Origin: Dehalococcoidia bacterium
GTDB taxonomy: Bacteria; Chloroflexota; Dehalococcoidia; Lucifugimonadales; Lucifugimonadaceae
Assembly (NCBI GenBank): GCA_012270805.1
Contig: JAAXHR010000342.1
Coordinates: 1 to 57,314, forward strand
Reading direction: 5' to 3'
Length of the DNA: 57,314 nt
The translations under genes were made by a program, and so were the position numbers. Shown in pieces: positions 7,752 through 13,656 of the stretch (the stretch's first letter is position 1; each line of letters begins with the position of its first letter). The notes beneath the pieces are model-generated. The model was given only the letters and a program-made list of their open reading frames with translations, did not search any database and had not been told where the DNA came from.

Positions 7752-8023
7752 GATAGCCATCCTCCGAGCGCACCGAGCGCCATCGCTATCACCAGACACA
7801 CCGCAGCAACTTGTAAGTGCCCCTTGACCACCGACATCCAACTAACGGGATCAATGACGCCCATCAATAAGTTGTGGCTCGGATGGAACGGTTCCCACCC
7901 CGCCTCTAGTGCCCTCTGTTCACGGCTAGAGGTTGTCTTCATGTCCGTCAGCGACGATTCGATCACCTTCTGCGTCGCCTTCGGTAGTACGTACCCGTCT
8001 TTCACCTTCAACTTAACTGACAT
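7748..8023 (-). CDS. Tail-anchored membrane protein
   Basis: 91 residues. The first ~65 residues are soluble; the end is one hydrophobic helix (VAAVCLVIAMALGALGGWLS). The start directly follows the upstream stop. It could be a holin-like or membrane-remodelling protein, but nothing specific is recognised. Confidence 0.65.
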   Translation of the reverse strand: MSVKLKVKDGYVLPKATQKVIESSLTDMKTTSSREQRALEAGWEPFHPSHNLLMGVIDPVSWMSVVKGHLQVAAVCLVIAMALGALGGWLS

Positions 8024-8344
8024 CTACTTCCGTCCTTTCTTTTCCTTCAGGTGCTTCGTTCCTGCTAATAACCGTTCAGCGTTCGTCTTCATCTGATCGC
8101 GCTCGGCCTTCGTCGTGCCCTGTAGAGGAATCTTGGGTATCGGCTTCCAGTAGTACGGGTAACAACGGTTACAGAGCGGGCCACCGTCTAGGACACGTAG
8201 GTGATAGGACAGGGAACCGCAACCATGGGGTAATAAGCGAATAGTGTGACGCCGGTCGTCAAAAGGCCAAGGGGAATATTCGACAGAAGGCAGAGACGGA
8301 CGGCGTGTAGGTCGCGGTGAGGGTGTGTTACGATTGTTCTGCAT
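8024..8344 (-). CDS. Basic protein with CNRC motif
   Basis: 106 residues. A proline/arginine-rich start (SPRPTRRPSLPS) is followed by HGCGSLSYH and CNRCYPYYW, possibly one zinc site, and a lysine-rich C-terminus (KEKKGRK). The ATG at 8344 is preceded by AGAAAGGA with a ten-base spacer. It opens a leftward group after the tRNA/ncRNA region. Confidence 0.65.
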   Translation of the reverse strand: MQNNRNTPSPRPTRRPSLPSVEYSPWPFDDRRHTIRLLPHGCGSLSYHLRVLDGGPLCNRCYPYYWKPIPKIPLQGTTKAERDQMKTNAERLLAGTKHLKEKKGRK

Positions 8345-8413
8345 CGGTGTTTGTTCCTTTCTTCCGATGCCATGTGTCGGGTCAGTCCATTGCTGACGCC
8401 GACACTTTTCTTT

Positions 8414-8588
8414 TATCGTAGGTCGCTATTGTAACACACGGCCCCTGCGGAGGTAGATGTGAGTAGATGCAAGGGCCGTGTGATGAAGAAGTGCCCCGAA
8501 GATCGGCTAGCTATTCTGCATCGGCTAGAAGGGGCAGAGCCGATTAGCCGAACTCCCTTGCTACGGGGCAATCGCATTGTATCACGAT
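8414..8588 (-). ncRNA. Structured intergenic RNA or regulatory leader
   Basis: No ORF fits here. Two clear inverted repeats are present. CACACGGCCC (8435-8444) pairs with GGGCCGTGTG (8473-8482). TGCCCCG (8492-8498) pairs with CGGGGCA (8564-8570), enclosing ATCGGCTAG twice and a complementary AGCCGAT. On the minus strand a TACAAT (8433-8428) could serve as a -10 box for the gene starting at 8344. It could be a processed RNA, a terminator pair or a leader; strand is inferred from neighbours. Confidence 0.4.
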
Positions 8589-8674
8589 TGGCGGTAGGTG
8601 AGGGAATCGAACCCCCAAACCCGTTAAGGCCCACTGTTTTCAAGACAGCTTCCTCGACCAACCGGACACCTACC
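8589..8674 (-). tRNA. tRNA-Ser (TGA anticodon)
   Basis: Acceptor GGTAGGT/ACCTACC; anticodon stem GCTGT/ACAGT with loop CTTGAAA, anticodon TGA. It has a proper class II long variable arm and encoded CCA. 86 bases. Confidence 0.93.
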
Positions 8675-8677
8675 GCG

Positions 8678-8767
8678 TGGCGGAAGGAACAGGATTTGAA
8701 CCTGTGAGGGCCGAAGCCCCTCTGCCTTAGCAGGGCAGCGCAATAAACTTGACTCTGCCATCCTTCC
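8678..8767 (-). tRNA. tRNA-Ser (GCT anticodon)
   Basis: Acceptor GGAAGGA/TCCTTCC; anticodon stem CTGCC/GGCAG with loop CTGCTAA, anticodon GCT. The variable arm AGGGGC-TTCG-GCCCTC is a long hairpin, and CCA is encoded. 90 bases. Confidence 0.93.
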
Positions 8768-9087
8768 GGTTCTGTAATCACCAGTCCTGGGCCATTCTCC
8801 CAGGAACGCGGTCTGTTTCGCGGGACTTAACTAAGCCGCTTAGAGCTTTCCGTTCCACGGCTACCAATACTACGTCAGCGCCGCCGCAAACCTACTCTTA
8901 TCGGGTTCGCCCTGTCATTTCAGGGTCAGCGTGTAGTTACACCTTTGACCGCTCAGTTTCCTAGTGCCTCTCTTACACCACTGGTGATCTGTGTTGTTAA
9001 GTGGGCAGTTTACTGGCATGCCCAGGCCAGGCTAGCCGCTGCGTATTTTATCCTCCGTGCAGCTAAACGGAGCGTCTTGTGTTTGAA
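8768..9087 (-). ncRNA. Large structured non-coding segment between tRNA genes (part 1)
   Basis: About 320 bases with no credible ORF but many hairpins: TCCTGGG/CCCAGGA (8785-8791 with 8799-8805), CTAAG/CTTAG (8831-8843), CCCTG/CAGGG (8910-8925) and CTCCGT/ACGGAG (9053-9072). Its position between tRNA genes resembles the large phage RNAs of the GOLLD and ROOL classes, which lie beside tRNA clusters, but I cannot confirm a match. The minus strand is assumed because the flanking genes are on it. Confidence 0.45.
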
Positions 9088-9160
9088 ACCAAGCGGCGGG
9101 CCTCGAACCCGCAACATTCAGCTTGGAAGGCTGACGCTCTGCCAGTTGAGCTACGCTCGG
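9088..9160 (-). tRNA. tRNA-Gly (TCC anticodon)
   Basis: Acceptor CCGAGCG/CGCTTGG with G-T pairs; D-stem GCTC/GAGC; anticodon stem TCAGC/GCTGA with loop CTTCCAA, anticodon TCC; T-arm GCGGG/CCCGC. No encoded CCA. Confidence 0.9.
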
Positions 9161-9164
9161 ACGT

Positions 9165-9242
9165 TGGTAGGCCGAGAAGGATTCGAACCTTCAAAATCTA
9201 GTTCCTAAGACTAGCGCGTATGCCAAATTCCGCCATCGGCCC
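9165..9242 (-). tRNA. tRNA-Leu (TAG anticodon), short variable arm
   Basis: Acceptor GGGCCGA/TCGGCCT; anticodon stem CTAGT/ACTAG with loop CTTAGGA, anticodon TAG. The D-arm (GGCGGAATTTGGC) is typical of leucine tRNAs, yet the variable region is only about five bases. CCA is encoded. It is the second Leu tRNA here lacking the long arm. Confidence 0.88.
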
Positions 9243-9620
9243 GTATTTATAACTGCGCCCCAGGATTTCCGCTCTGTCACCTGGGAGTGAGCCTGTTTCA
9301 TAGCCCTCATTAGCTCTGGCTTCCCGCTTTTCAAGCTCCCCTCTATGCAAAGGTCGAAACTAAACGGGTCGTTTCGACAGGAGGTAGGGCATCGCCACTA
9401 GCGTCTACTTTGCCACAACCATACACCGACGCGTCTATTCCGCCAGCGCAGTTATTGAGTTGTTAAGGGTTAGCTTCCACCCCTGTATTCAGACCCGCCT
9501 CTACACGCTACCGACCTATCCTGGGGCGACTTCATTCCGGCTTTTCCCAGGAAGACATACCGGACGAATCCGCACGGGTCTCCACCTTGCTAACCCTGCC
9601 AAGGACGATGTGATTATACA
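9243..9620 (-). ncRNA. Large structured non-coding segment downstream of Ro60 (part 2)
   Basis: About 380 bases without an ORF. Three helices nest in register: GGGTTAGC/GCTAACCC (9467-9474 with 9589-9596) encloses AGACCCG/CGGGTCT (9491-9497 with 9575-9581), which encloses TCCTGGG/CCCAGGA (9519-9525 with 9546-9552). A separate eight-pair hairpin, GTCGAAAC/GTTTCGAC, lies at 9353-9378. It may form one RNA with the 8768-9087 segment, interrupted by two tRNAs. It lies between the Ro60 gene and tRNA-Leu. Confidence 0.5.
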
Positions 9621-11084
9621 CTACTCGAATTGAACCGCTCGGATGTCGTTCAGCATCGCCTCACGGTCTTCTTCGAGCATCTTCATCACGTCGAACACAC
9701 GGTCGCTGAAACCGGCCAGCGCGTAGACGTCCCGCTGTGGAACCTGTAACGTACCGTATCCGGCCAGATCGAAGCTGAACACCTTCGGCTTAGCTCCGGT
9801 GCGGCGTTGGTAAGCTGCTAGCGCCGGTGCAGGATCAGAACCTGAAAATCCCCACCTGTCCATACCGATCCACGGCTGCATGTCAGACAGAATGATGATC
9901 CGGTCGTACTTCCGGTTCATCGTCTCGATTCCGATCTGGAAGTTCGTTCCACCGCCCCAGGAACCGGCGACAAACTGATCCCTGATCGTTAGTACCGAAT
10001 CGTTAGGGTTGTACTGACGATATGCGGCCTTCGTATCGAACACGATTACATCAGCGCCCATCTTCTTCGCCATGATCGCCGTAAACAGCGACCCGATGTT
10101 GATAGCAGGCTTATTGCCCATGTTCATCGAACCGGAGTGGTCGAGAAGGATGACCGTCTCGCCGTCGAGGTCGGGCACGTTCGCTAACGACATTTCAGCC
10201 GCAACGGAGAGAGACATCACTACCTTACGAGCCTCGGCACCGGACAGCTTCGATATTTCCTCGATGGCTGTAACGAACCGGAAGGGCAGCATCCGCGATC
10301 CCCGAACACGATCACCGTCTTCGAGTAGGACACACGCTTTTAGCGTAAGCTCTGGCGCTTGCTGAAGAATGTTTCTCAGATTCCGCACCAGTGCCATGTA
10401 TCCGATACGACCGGACTCTAGTTGTTGTTTCCAGACCTCGGCCTTCGCCTCGGCGTCGCCCTCGGTCGCGGACATCTTCGCTTCCCACGTCTCGGTTTGA
10501 CGGAGTTCACCGGCGACCAGTTGACGGAAGGCGTCGGAGTTCTTTTCGTTCCCCTTCGGACGTACAAGGTTTACAACGTCCACCAGCTTCACCGCGTTCC
10601 CTTCCCCCCTGTACCGTGCAAGCTGGTACGCATCGAACTTGCCGAAGGCGTCAGCTAGACCACGCTTTAGGGCGTTAGGGACCGGACGGACACCGAACGT
10701 TTGCATGTAGTACGCCATAATCTCTGTCATGTCGTCTACACGCTGAACGACGGTGCGTATGAACGGGCGAGTCCACTGTTCGCCCTTGACCCTGTGTACG
10801 ATTTCTGCGGCGATCACATGAGTAATCGACCGCATGTGATACTTCGTCCGTGCATGGACGGCGGTCTTCGCAGCGAACAGCGGGTCTACTTCGTCCAGTA
10901 GTTCACGAACACGACGAATGCCATCGTCGGCAGACCGGTAGAACTGGTCTTGCACGAACGACGTGAACAGGATTGAGGCGAGTTCTAGTTCAGGGGATTC
11001 TGTGTAAGCCTCTCCACCAGCTAGATTCGTGGTGTCAGGCTTATCGAGGATTGGCGTCTGACGACGCGGGTTAAACCTGGGCAT
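9621..11084 (-). CDS. rsr: TROVE-domain Ro60 ortholog
   Basis: 487 residues, close to bacterial Ro60/Rsr length. The first ~330 residues are the helical TROVE ring (FVQDQFYRS, KTAVHARTKYHMRSITHVIAAE, MLPFRFVTAIEE). The C-terminus is a von Willebrand A domain with an intact MIDAS: DHSGSMN, the Thr of GGGTNF, and the Asp of ILSDMQPW. Ro60 is a ring protein that binds Y RNAs and the ends of misfolded RNAs; in Deinococcus it is tethered by Y RNA to PNPase. Start ATG 11084 follows GGAGG. The Y-RNA-like array lies directly upstream on the same strand, the arrangement known from bacteria and phages. Confidence 0.93.
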   Translation of the reverse strand: MPRFNPRRQTPILDKPDTTNLAGGEAYTESPELELASILFTSFVQDQFYRSADDGIRRVRELLDEVDPLFAAKTAVHARTKYHMRSITHVIAAEIVHRVKGEQWTRPFIRTVVQRVDDMTEIMAYYMQTFGVRPVPNALKRGLADAFGKFDAYQLARYRGEGNAVKLVDVVNLVRPKGNEKNSDAFRQLVAGELRQTETWEAKMSATEGDAEAKAEVWKQQLESGRIGYMALVRNLRNILQQAPELTLKACVLLEDGDRVRGSRMLPFRFVTAIEEISKLSGAEARKVVMSLSVAAEMSLANVPDLDGETVILLDHSGSMNMGNKPAINIGSLFTAIMAKKMGADVIVFDTKAAYRQYNPNDSVLTIRDQFVAGSWGGGTNFQIGIETMNRKYDRIIILSDMQPWIGMDRWGFSGSDPAPALAAYQRRTGAKPKVFSFDLAGYGTLQVPQRDVYALAGFSDRVFDVMKMLEEDREAMLNDIRAVQFE

Positions 11085-11098
11085 TGTCTTTTACCTCC

Positions 11099-11222
11099 GA
11101 GAAAATTGGTCAGGGTGTGGTGACGGGGATGAACCCCATCGGACCGATCATGCCGATGTCCGGCATCATTGGACAACCTACAAAGTTGCGAAGTAACCCT
11201 AGCCTTACTGCGGTGGCTAGTT
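11099..11222 (-). ncRNA. Candidate Y RNA, unit 4 (next to Ro60)
   Basis: The Ro-binding-type helix pairs GGCTAGGGT (11204-11196) with ACCCTGACC (11116-11108): eight of nine positions pair, with a C-A mismatch at the third. The 5' strand is followed by the shared TTACTTCGC, and the 3' strand by an oligo-U run (ATTTTCTC). The loop holds hairpins ATGCCG/CGGCAT and GGGG/CCCC. It ends a few bases before the Ro60 ribosome site, so it may also act in cis on Ro60 translation. Confidence 0.6.
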
Positions 11223-11238
11223 TTCTGCTAAGCCTATC

Positions 11239-11380
11239 GAGAAAAACGGTCGGAGTGTTTTCTTATCAGACGCTCTGTTTCTGAGCTACCGCCCGTTGTG
11301 TTCGGGCGGGTAGGACTTTCACCTACGACCTTCTGATCCCATGCGAAGTATCTCCAGCCTTACTACGACAGACCTGATTC
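11239..11380 (-). ncRNA. yrlA: Candidate Y RNA, unit 3, with permuted tRNA-like domain
   Basis: The closing helix is GGCTGGAG (11359-11352) with CTCCGACC (11255-11248), carrying the same C-A mismatch as unit 4, and is followed by GTTTTTCTC. Between the strands, 11336-11266 folds like a tRNA whose halves are in reversed order: half anticodon stem TCAGA, T-arm GTAGG/CCTAC, acceptor CCGCCCG, a seven-base loop, acceptor CGGGCGG, D-arm GCTC/GAGC, and half anticodon stem TCTGA. Bacterial YrlA RNAs are known to carry tRNA-like domains. The T-loop (TGAAAGT) and D-loop are not canonical. Confidence 0.65.
11266..11336 (-). other. Circularly permuted tRNA-like fold inside Y RNA unit 3
   Basis: Read on the minus strand, the 3' half of a cloverleaf comes before the 5' half. 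The acceptor CGGGCGG/CCGCCCG is joined by AACACAA, and the anticodon-type stem TCAGA/TCTGA closes the domain and connects it to the Ro-binding helix. All four stems pair perfectly. There is no free 3' end, so it cannot be aminoacylated; tRNA mimicry for a partner such as a modifying enzyme or nuclease is the likely purpose. Confidence 0.6.
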
Positions 11381-11400
11381 ACTTGTTAAATGTAGCCTCT

Positions 11401-11482
11401 GAGAATACCGGTCGGAGAATGTCCTTACGGACAGCTAAGTGAAGCAAAGCGAAGTAACTCCGGCATTACTACAGAAGCTAGG
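11401..11482 (-). ncRNA. Candidate Y RNA, unit 2 (short)
   Basis: The helix GCCGGAG (11464-11458) pairs with CTCCGACC (11417-11410), again with C opposite A. It contains the shared GTAGTAA and TTACTTCGC segments and ends in GGTATTCTC. The loop is small, with one hairpin TGTCC-GTAA-GGACA closed by a GNRA tetraloop, and no tRNA-like domain, as for the shorter Y RNAs in multi-Y genomes. Confidence 0.55.
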
Positions 11483-11484
11483 TT

Positions 11485-11608
11485 TTCAAAGTTGTGAGAG
11501 AACCGTGAAGAAGGTGTGATGTGTCCGGCCACGGACGACAATCAGGAATCGAACCTGAAGCGCAAATGCAAGCGAAGTAACCCTCTGTCTTACTACTCAC
11601 ATCTGACA
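11485..11608 (-). ncRNA. Candidate Y RNA, unit 1 (promoter-proximal)
   Basis: It starts just after the predicted promoter. It carries GTAGTAAGACAG and GGGTTACTTCGC, then a perfect tRNA T-arm TCAGG-TTCGATT-CCTGA (11558-11542) and a stem GTCCG/CGGAC capped by four bases (11536-11523) standing for a capped acceptor. The 3' strand (TTCTCTCACAAC) matches the other units poorly, so the closing helix is the least certain of the four. Confidence 0.5.
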
Positions 11609-11609
11609 G

Positions 11610-11636
11610 CATATATCAAACATTTCTGAAAGTCAA
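11610..11636 (-). promoter_or_regulatory. Promoter of the Y RNA array
   Basis: On the minus strand TTGACT (11636-11631) is followed after 15 bases by TATATG (11615-11610); a 17-base spacing would give TATGCT. Transcription would begin at about 11603, exactly where Y RNA unit 1 begins. Similarity to the sigma-70 consensus is moderate. Confidence 0.5.
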
Positions 11637-11675
11637 CCGCCCCGACAGACTGGAGTGAAGAATCTTTCGGGGCGG
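11637..11675 (-). terminator. Hairpin between the 11706 gene and the Y RNA promoter
   Basis: CCGCCCCGA (11637-11645) pairs perfectly with TCGGGGCGG (11667-11675). It has no T-run. It lies just downstream of the gene ending at 11706 and upstream of the Y RNA promoter, so it probably separates the two transcripts. A second small stem (ATAGCT/AGCTAT) follows the stop codon. Confidence 0.5.
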
Positions 11676-11705
11676 ATAGCTGAGTGGTTCAGCCTAGCTA
11701 TTCTA

Positions 11706-11924
11706 TCACACCCACATCCCCTTTCCGACCTTTACCGGCTGATACGACGTACCGGCAGGGTCGAGCATTTCTACTAGCTCACGGAGGCTGAATCCTGCGA
11801 CGTGATCCTGTCCGTGTGCCCGTTTCCGAATCTCTATCTTCCCGTCGTCAGGGTAGGACACAGCGACCGTCTTCGTCTTACAACACTTACAGCGTAGAGC
11901 GGTCCCGTCGTGATTAAGTGACAT
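11706..11924 (-). CDS. Small protein with CKCCK motif
   Basis: 72 residues, starting MSLNHDGTALRCKCCKTKT, then mixed beta-like sequence. The cysteine triplet RCKCCK could bind metal. Its start overlaps the end of the glycosyltransferase gene by 11 bases. Function unknown. Downstream, 11640-11700 holds hairpins only. Confidence 0.6.
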   Translation of the reverse strand: MSLNHDGTALRCKCCKTKTVAVSYPDDGKIEIRKRAHGQDHVAGFSLRELVEMLDPAGTSYQPVKVGKGMWV

Positions 11925-12960
11925 TAGATACTAACTCCCTCAGTCCCGCTAGTCGCTCCACCGACAGCGGATCGGAATTACCGTTGCGTCGGGACTGAGA
12001 ACCGTCAGGCATACCGTTTCTGGAGGGATCGCTATTAACCGCCGAGGGCGTTTGCGGGTCAAGGTACGGAAGATATTCACCGATTTCGGTGACACGCGGG
12101 TTGTTCGGGTCGATTGGCCTCCGGTCGGGCATCTGTAGAAATGACTCTCTCCTTTTGTTCCAGAAGTCGTCATGTTCGTCCTTTTCCAATCGCAACGTTG
12201 CCAAAGGATAGGTCGGATCACCACCAACTCGAAGATCGACTTCAGTATCTACATATGCGATATGTCCGTAGTGCCATAATTTTTGATAGTGATAACCTTC
12301 GTCCGCCCCGATAGCGTTGTTCCAGAATTCAGTACCGGTAGATCGGAATACCGACGTTCGGAACAGTATCATCGACAGGACGTTCCACTTCACCTGTTGG
12401 ATACCCGACCATCGTTGACGGTGTGGACCGTGCAGGGGCTTTCCAGAGGACGGCTCAACAACATACGGCGCGATAACGTTCAGTCCACGGGACACCAGAC
12501 GCACCAGTGTTTCAGGATGCGGATAGACATCATTATCGACCATACAGAGCCATTCATAGCCCTCCATAGCCTTTAGTGTCGCTTCGTTCCGCATCGCCCC
12601 GAGAGCGTCATATGGACTCTGACAGCGATCCATAATTTCTTCGAGCGTCACACGAAGACCGTGGTCGTTGGCGGTGTTGACCATGTTCGTAACGTGTTCC
12701 CAAACCCCAGGCTTCCAGTGGTTGCCTATACCAGCTACGAACACGGAGTCGGCGTGTACATGGCCCCATGACTGTTCAACACGTTCGTTCAGACGGCCAC
12801 GTTCGGCCTCACTGGAAAAGTACCGGATTACCCGATGGCCCCAACGGGGGTCGTTCGGGTCGGGCACCTGACGGGTTCCATGCGGCGTCTCGATCAGAGT
12901 GAAGCCATCTCGAACCGTTGCATTTTCTGCAATCGTTCCGAATGTACCGTCAGTCGTCAT
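11914..12960 (-). CDS. GT-A type glycosyltransferase-like protein
   Basis: 348 residues. The central segment YEWLCMVDNDVYPHPETLV contains a DxD-type metal/nucleotide-sugar motif (DND) with the typical following helix, preceded by AMRNEATLKAM as in GT2-like phage enzymes. The last ~60 residues are low-complexity (NSDPSRNGMPDGSQSRRNGN) and probably disordered. It sits between the portal gene and the Ro60 region. It could decorate virion proteins or DNA with the sugar made by the metabolic cassette; that link is inference. Confidence 0.75.
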   Translation of the reverse strand: MTTDGTFGTIAENATVRDGFTLIETPHGTRQVPDPNDPRWGHRVIRYFSSEAERGRLNERVEQSWGHVHADSVFVAGIGNHWKPGVWEHVTNMVNTANDHGLRVTLEEIMDRCQSPYDALGAMRNEATLKAMEGYEWLCMVDNDVYPHPETLVRLVSRGLNVIAPYVVEPSSGKPLHGPHRQRWSGIQQVKWNVLSMILFRTSVFRSTGTEFWNNAIGADEGYHYQKLWHYGHIAYVDTEVDLRVGGDPTYPLATLRLEKDEHDDFWNKRRESFLQMPDRRPIDPNNPRVTEIGEYLPYLDPQTPSAVNSDPSRNGMPDGSQSRRNGNSDPLSVERLAGLRELVSNVT

Positions 12961-13189
12961 TCGGTAAGCGACTCCATGTTTCTTCGAAGATATATGTGCT
13001 GTATTTCATAGGCATCCAAAAGTTAATAACCTTATATCTGTCTACTAAAGCATAAGAAACATGATCGAATTTTGCCCCAGGCCAGATAATGTTTAACGCT
13101 TCCTGATACCCGCCGCTGTCTTCACAAAACCAATCTGCTATCGGGGCTGACGCCTTGAAGAAGCCTGGGCGTTTAATATCAGTCGTCAT
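12950..13189 (-). CDS. Hypothetical protein
   Basis: 79 residues, Trp/Tyr-rich (IADWFCEDSGGYQEALNIIW), unrecognised. Its stop overlaps the glycosyltransferase start by 11 bases and its ATG lies within the end of the preceding mini-gene, so it is coupled on both sides. Confidence 0.65.
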   Translation of the reverse strand: MTTDIKRPGFFKASAPIADWFCEDSGGYQEALNIIWPGAKFDHVSYALVDRYKVINFWMPMKYSTYIFEETWSRLPNDD

Positions 13190-13280
13190 TATCTTCGAAC
13201 ATTAGGCTCAACCCGAAAAACGAGATTGTCACCAATACACCTATGGAAACTATAGTTGTCAGGATTAAGTCAGTCGTCAA
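13179..13280 (-). CDS. 33-residue membrane peptide, TTG start
   Basis: Found between two listed genes. The TTG at 13280 has GAGGGG six bases upstream and overlaps the end of the preceding gene. The product is MTTDLILTTIVSIGVLVTI and onward, one transmembrane helix with an acidic tail (EDNDD). The non-ATG start makes it less certain. Confidence 0.5.
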   Translation of the reverse strand: MTTDLILTTIVSIGVLVTISFFGLSLMFEDNDD

Positions 13281-13611
13281 AGATATCCCCTCCATGAGAA
13301 CAGAATATGTAATGCGCTAACATCTGACCGGCGTTGAACAGGGCTATTGATTCCTTGCACATCGGTTCGTTGTGGTTGTACCACACAAATCCCTCGGCCC
13401 AATGGTTCATCAACCCAGGGATCGGCGTCGCGCCGTACATATGCGACTTAGCTAATAACCGATCTACTTCGGCCTGTACTTCGCCTAGACTGAAATCTTC
13501 TGTAACGTCCATGATAGATGTGTAAGGCAGGACACCGTTTTGACTTGGCCTCTTAGTCGGTGCCCCGCCCTCGCTTCGTTCGGTAACACACCAGCGTGCC
13601 TTATACTTCAC
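13270..13611 (-). CDS. Hypothetical protein, GTG start
   Basis: 113 residues, unrecognised, with a GTG start at 13611 and no clear ribosome site; an internal ATG at 13512 is an alternative. The sequence has FSLGEVQAEVDRLLA in the middle and several His/Trp residues. It lies directly downstream of the portal gene. Confidence 0.6.
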   Translation of the reverse strand: MKYKARWCVTERSEGGAPTKRPSQNGVLPYTSIMDVTEDFSLGEVQAEVDRLLAKSHMYGATPIPGLMNHWAEGFVWYNHNEPMCKESIALFNAGQMLAHYIFCSHGGDIFDD

Positions 13612-13656
13612 GCTGAGTTCTTTTCGATACCGAAGTTATTTTGCGAGTATCACCCC

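Noticed and set aside
8768..9620. tmRNA
   Set aside because: No tag-peptide reading frame ending in Ala-Ala-stop and no alanine-type acceptor with G3-U70 could be found.
11239..11380. tRNA halves in reversed order, considered as a permuted or intron-split tRNA gene
   Set aside because: T- and D-loops are non-canonical, no splice or group I core is visible, and the domain is enclosed by the Ro-binding helix, as expected for a YrlA-type RNA.
11188..11596. Four spaced copies of GCGAAGTAAC...TTACTAC that at first looked like a CRISPR or operator array
   Set aside because: Spacing is irregular (106-148), intervening sequence is structured, and the copies form one strand of a covarying helix beside Ro60; Y RNAs explain them better.
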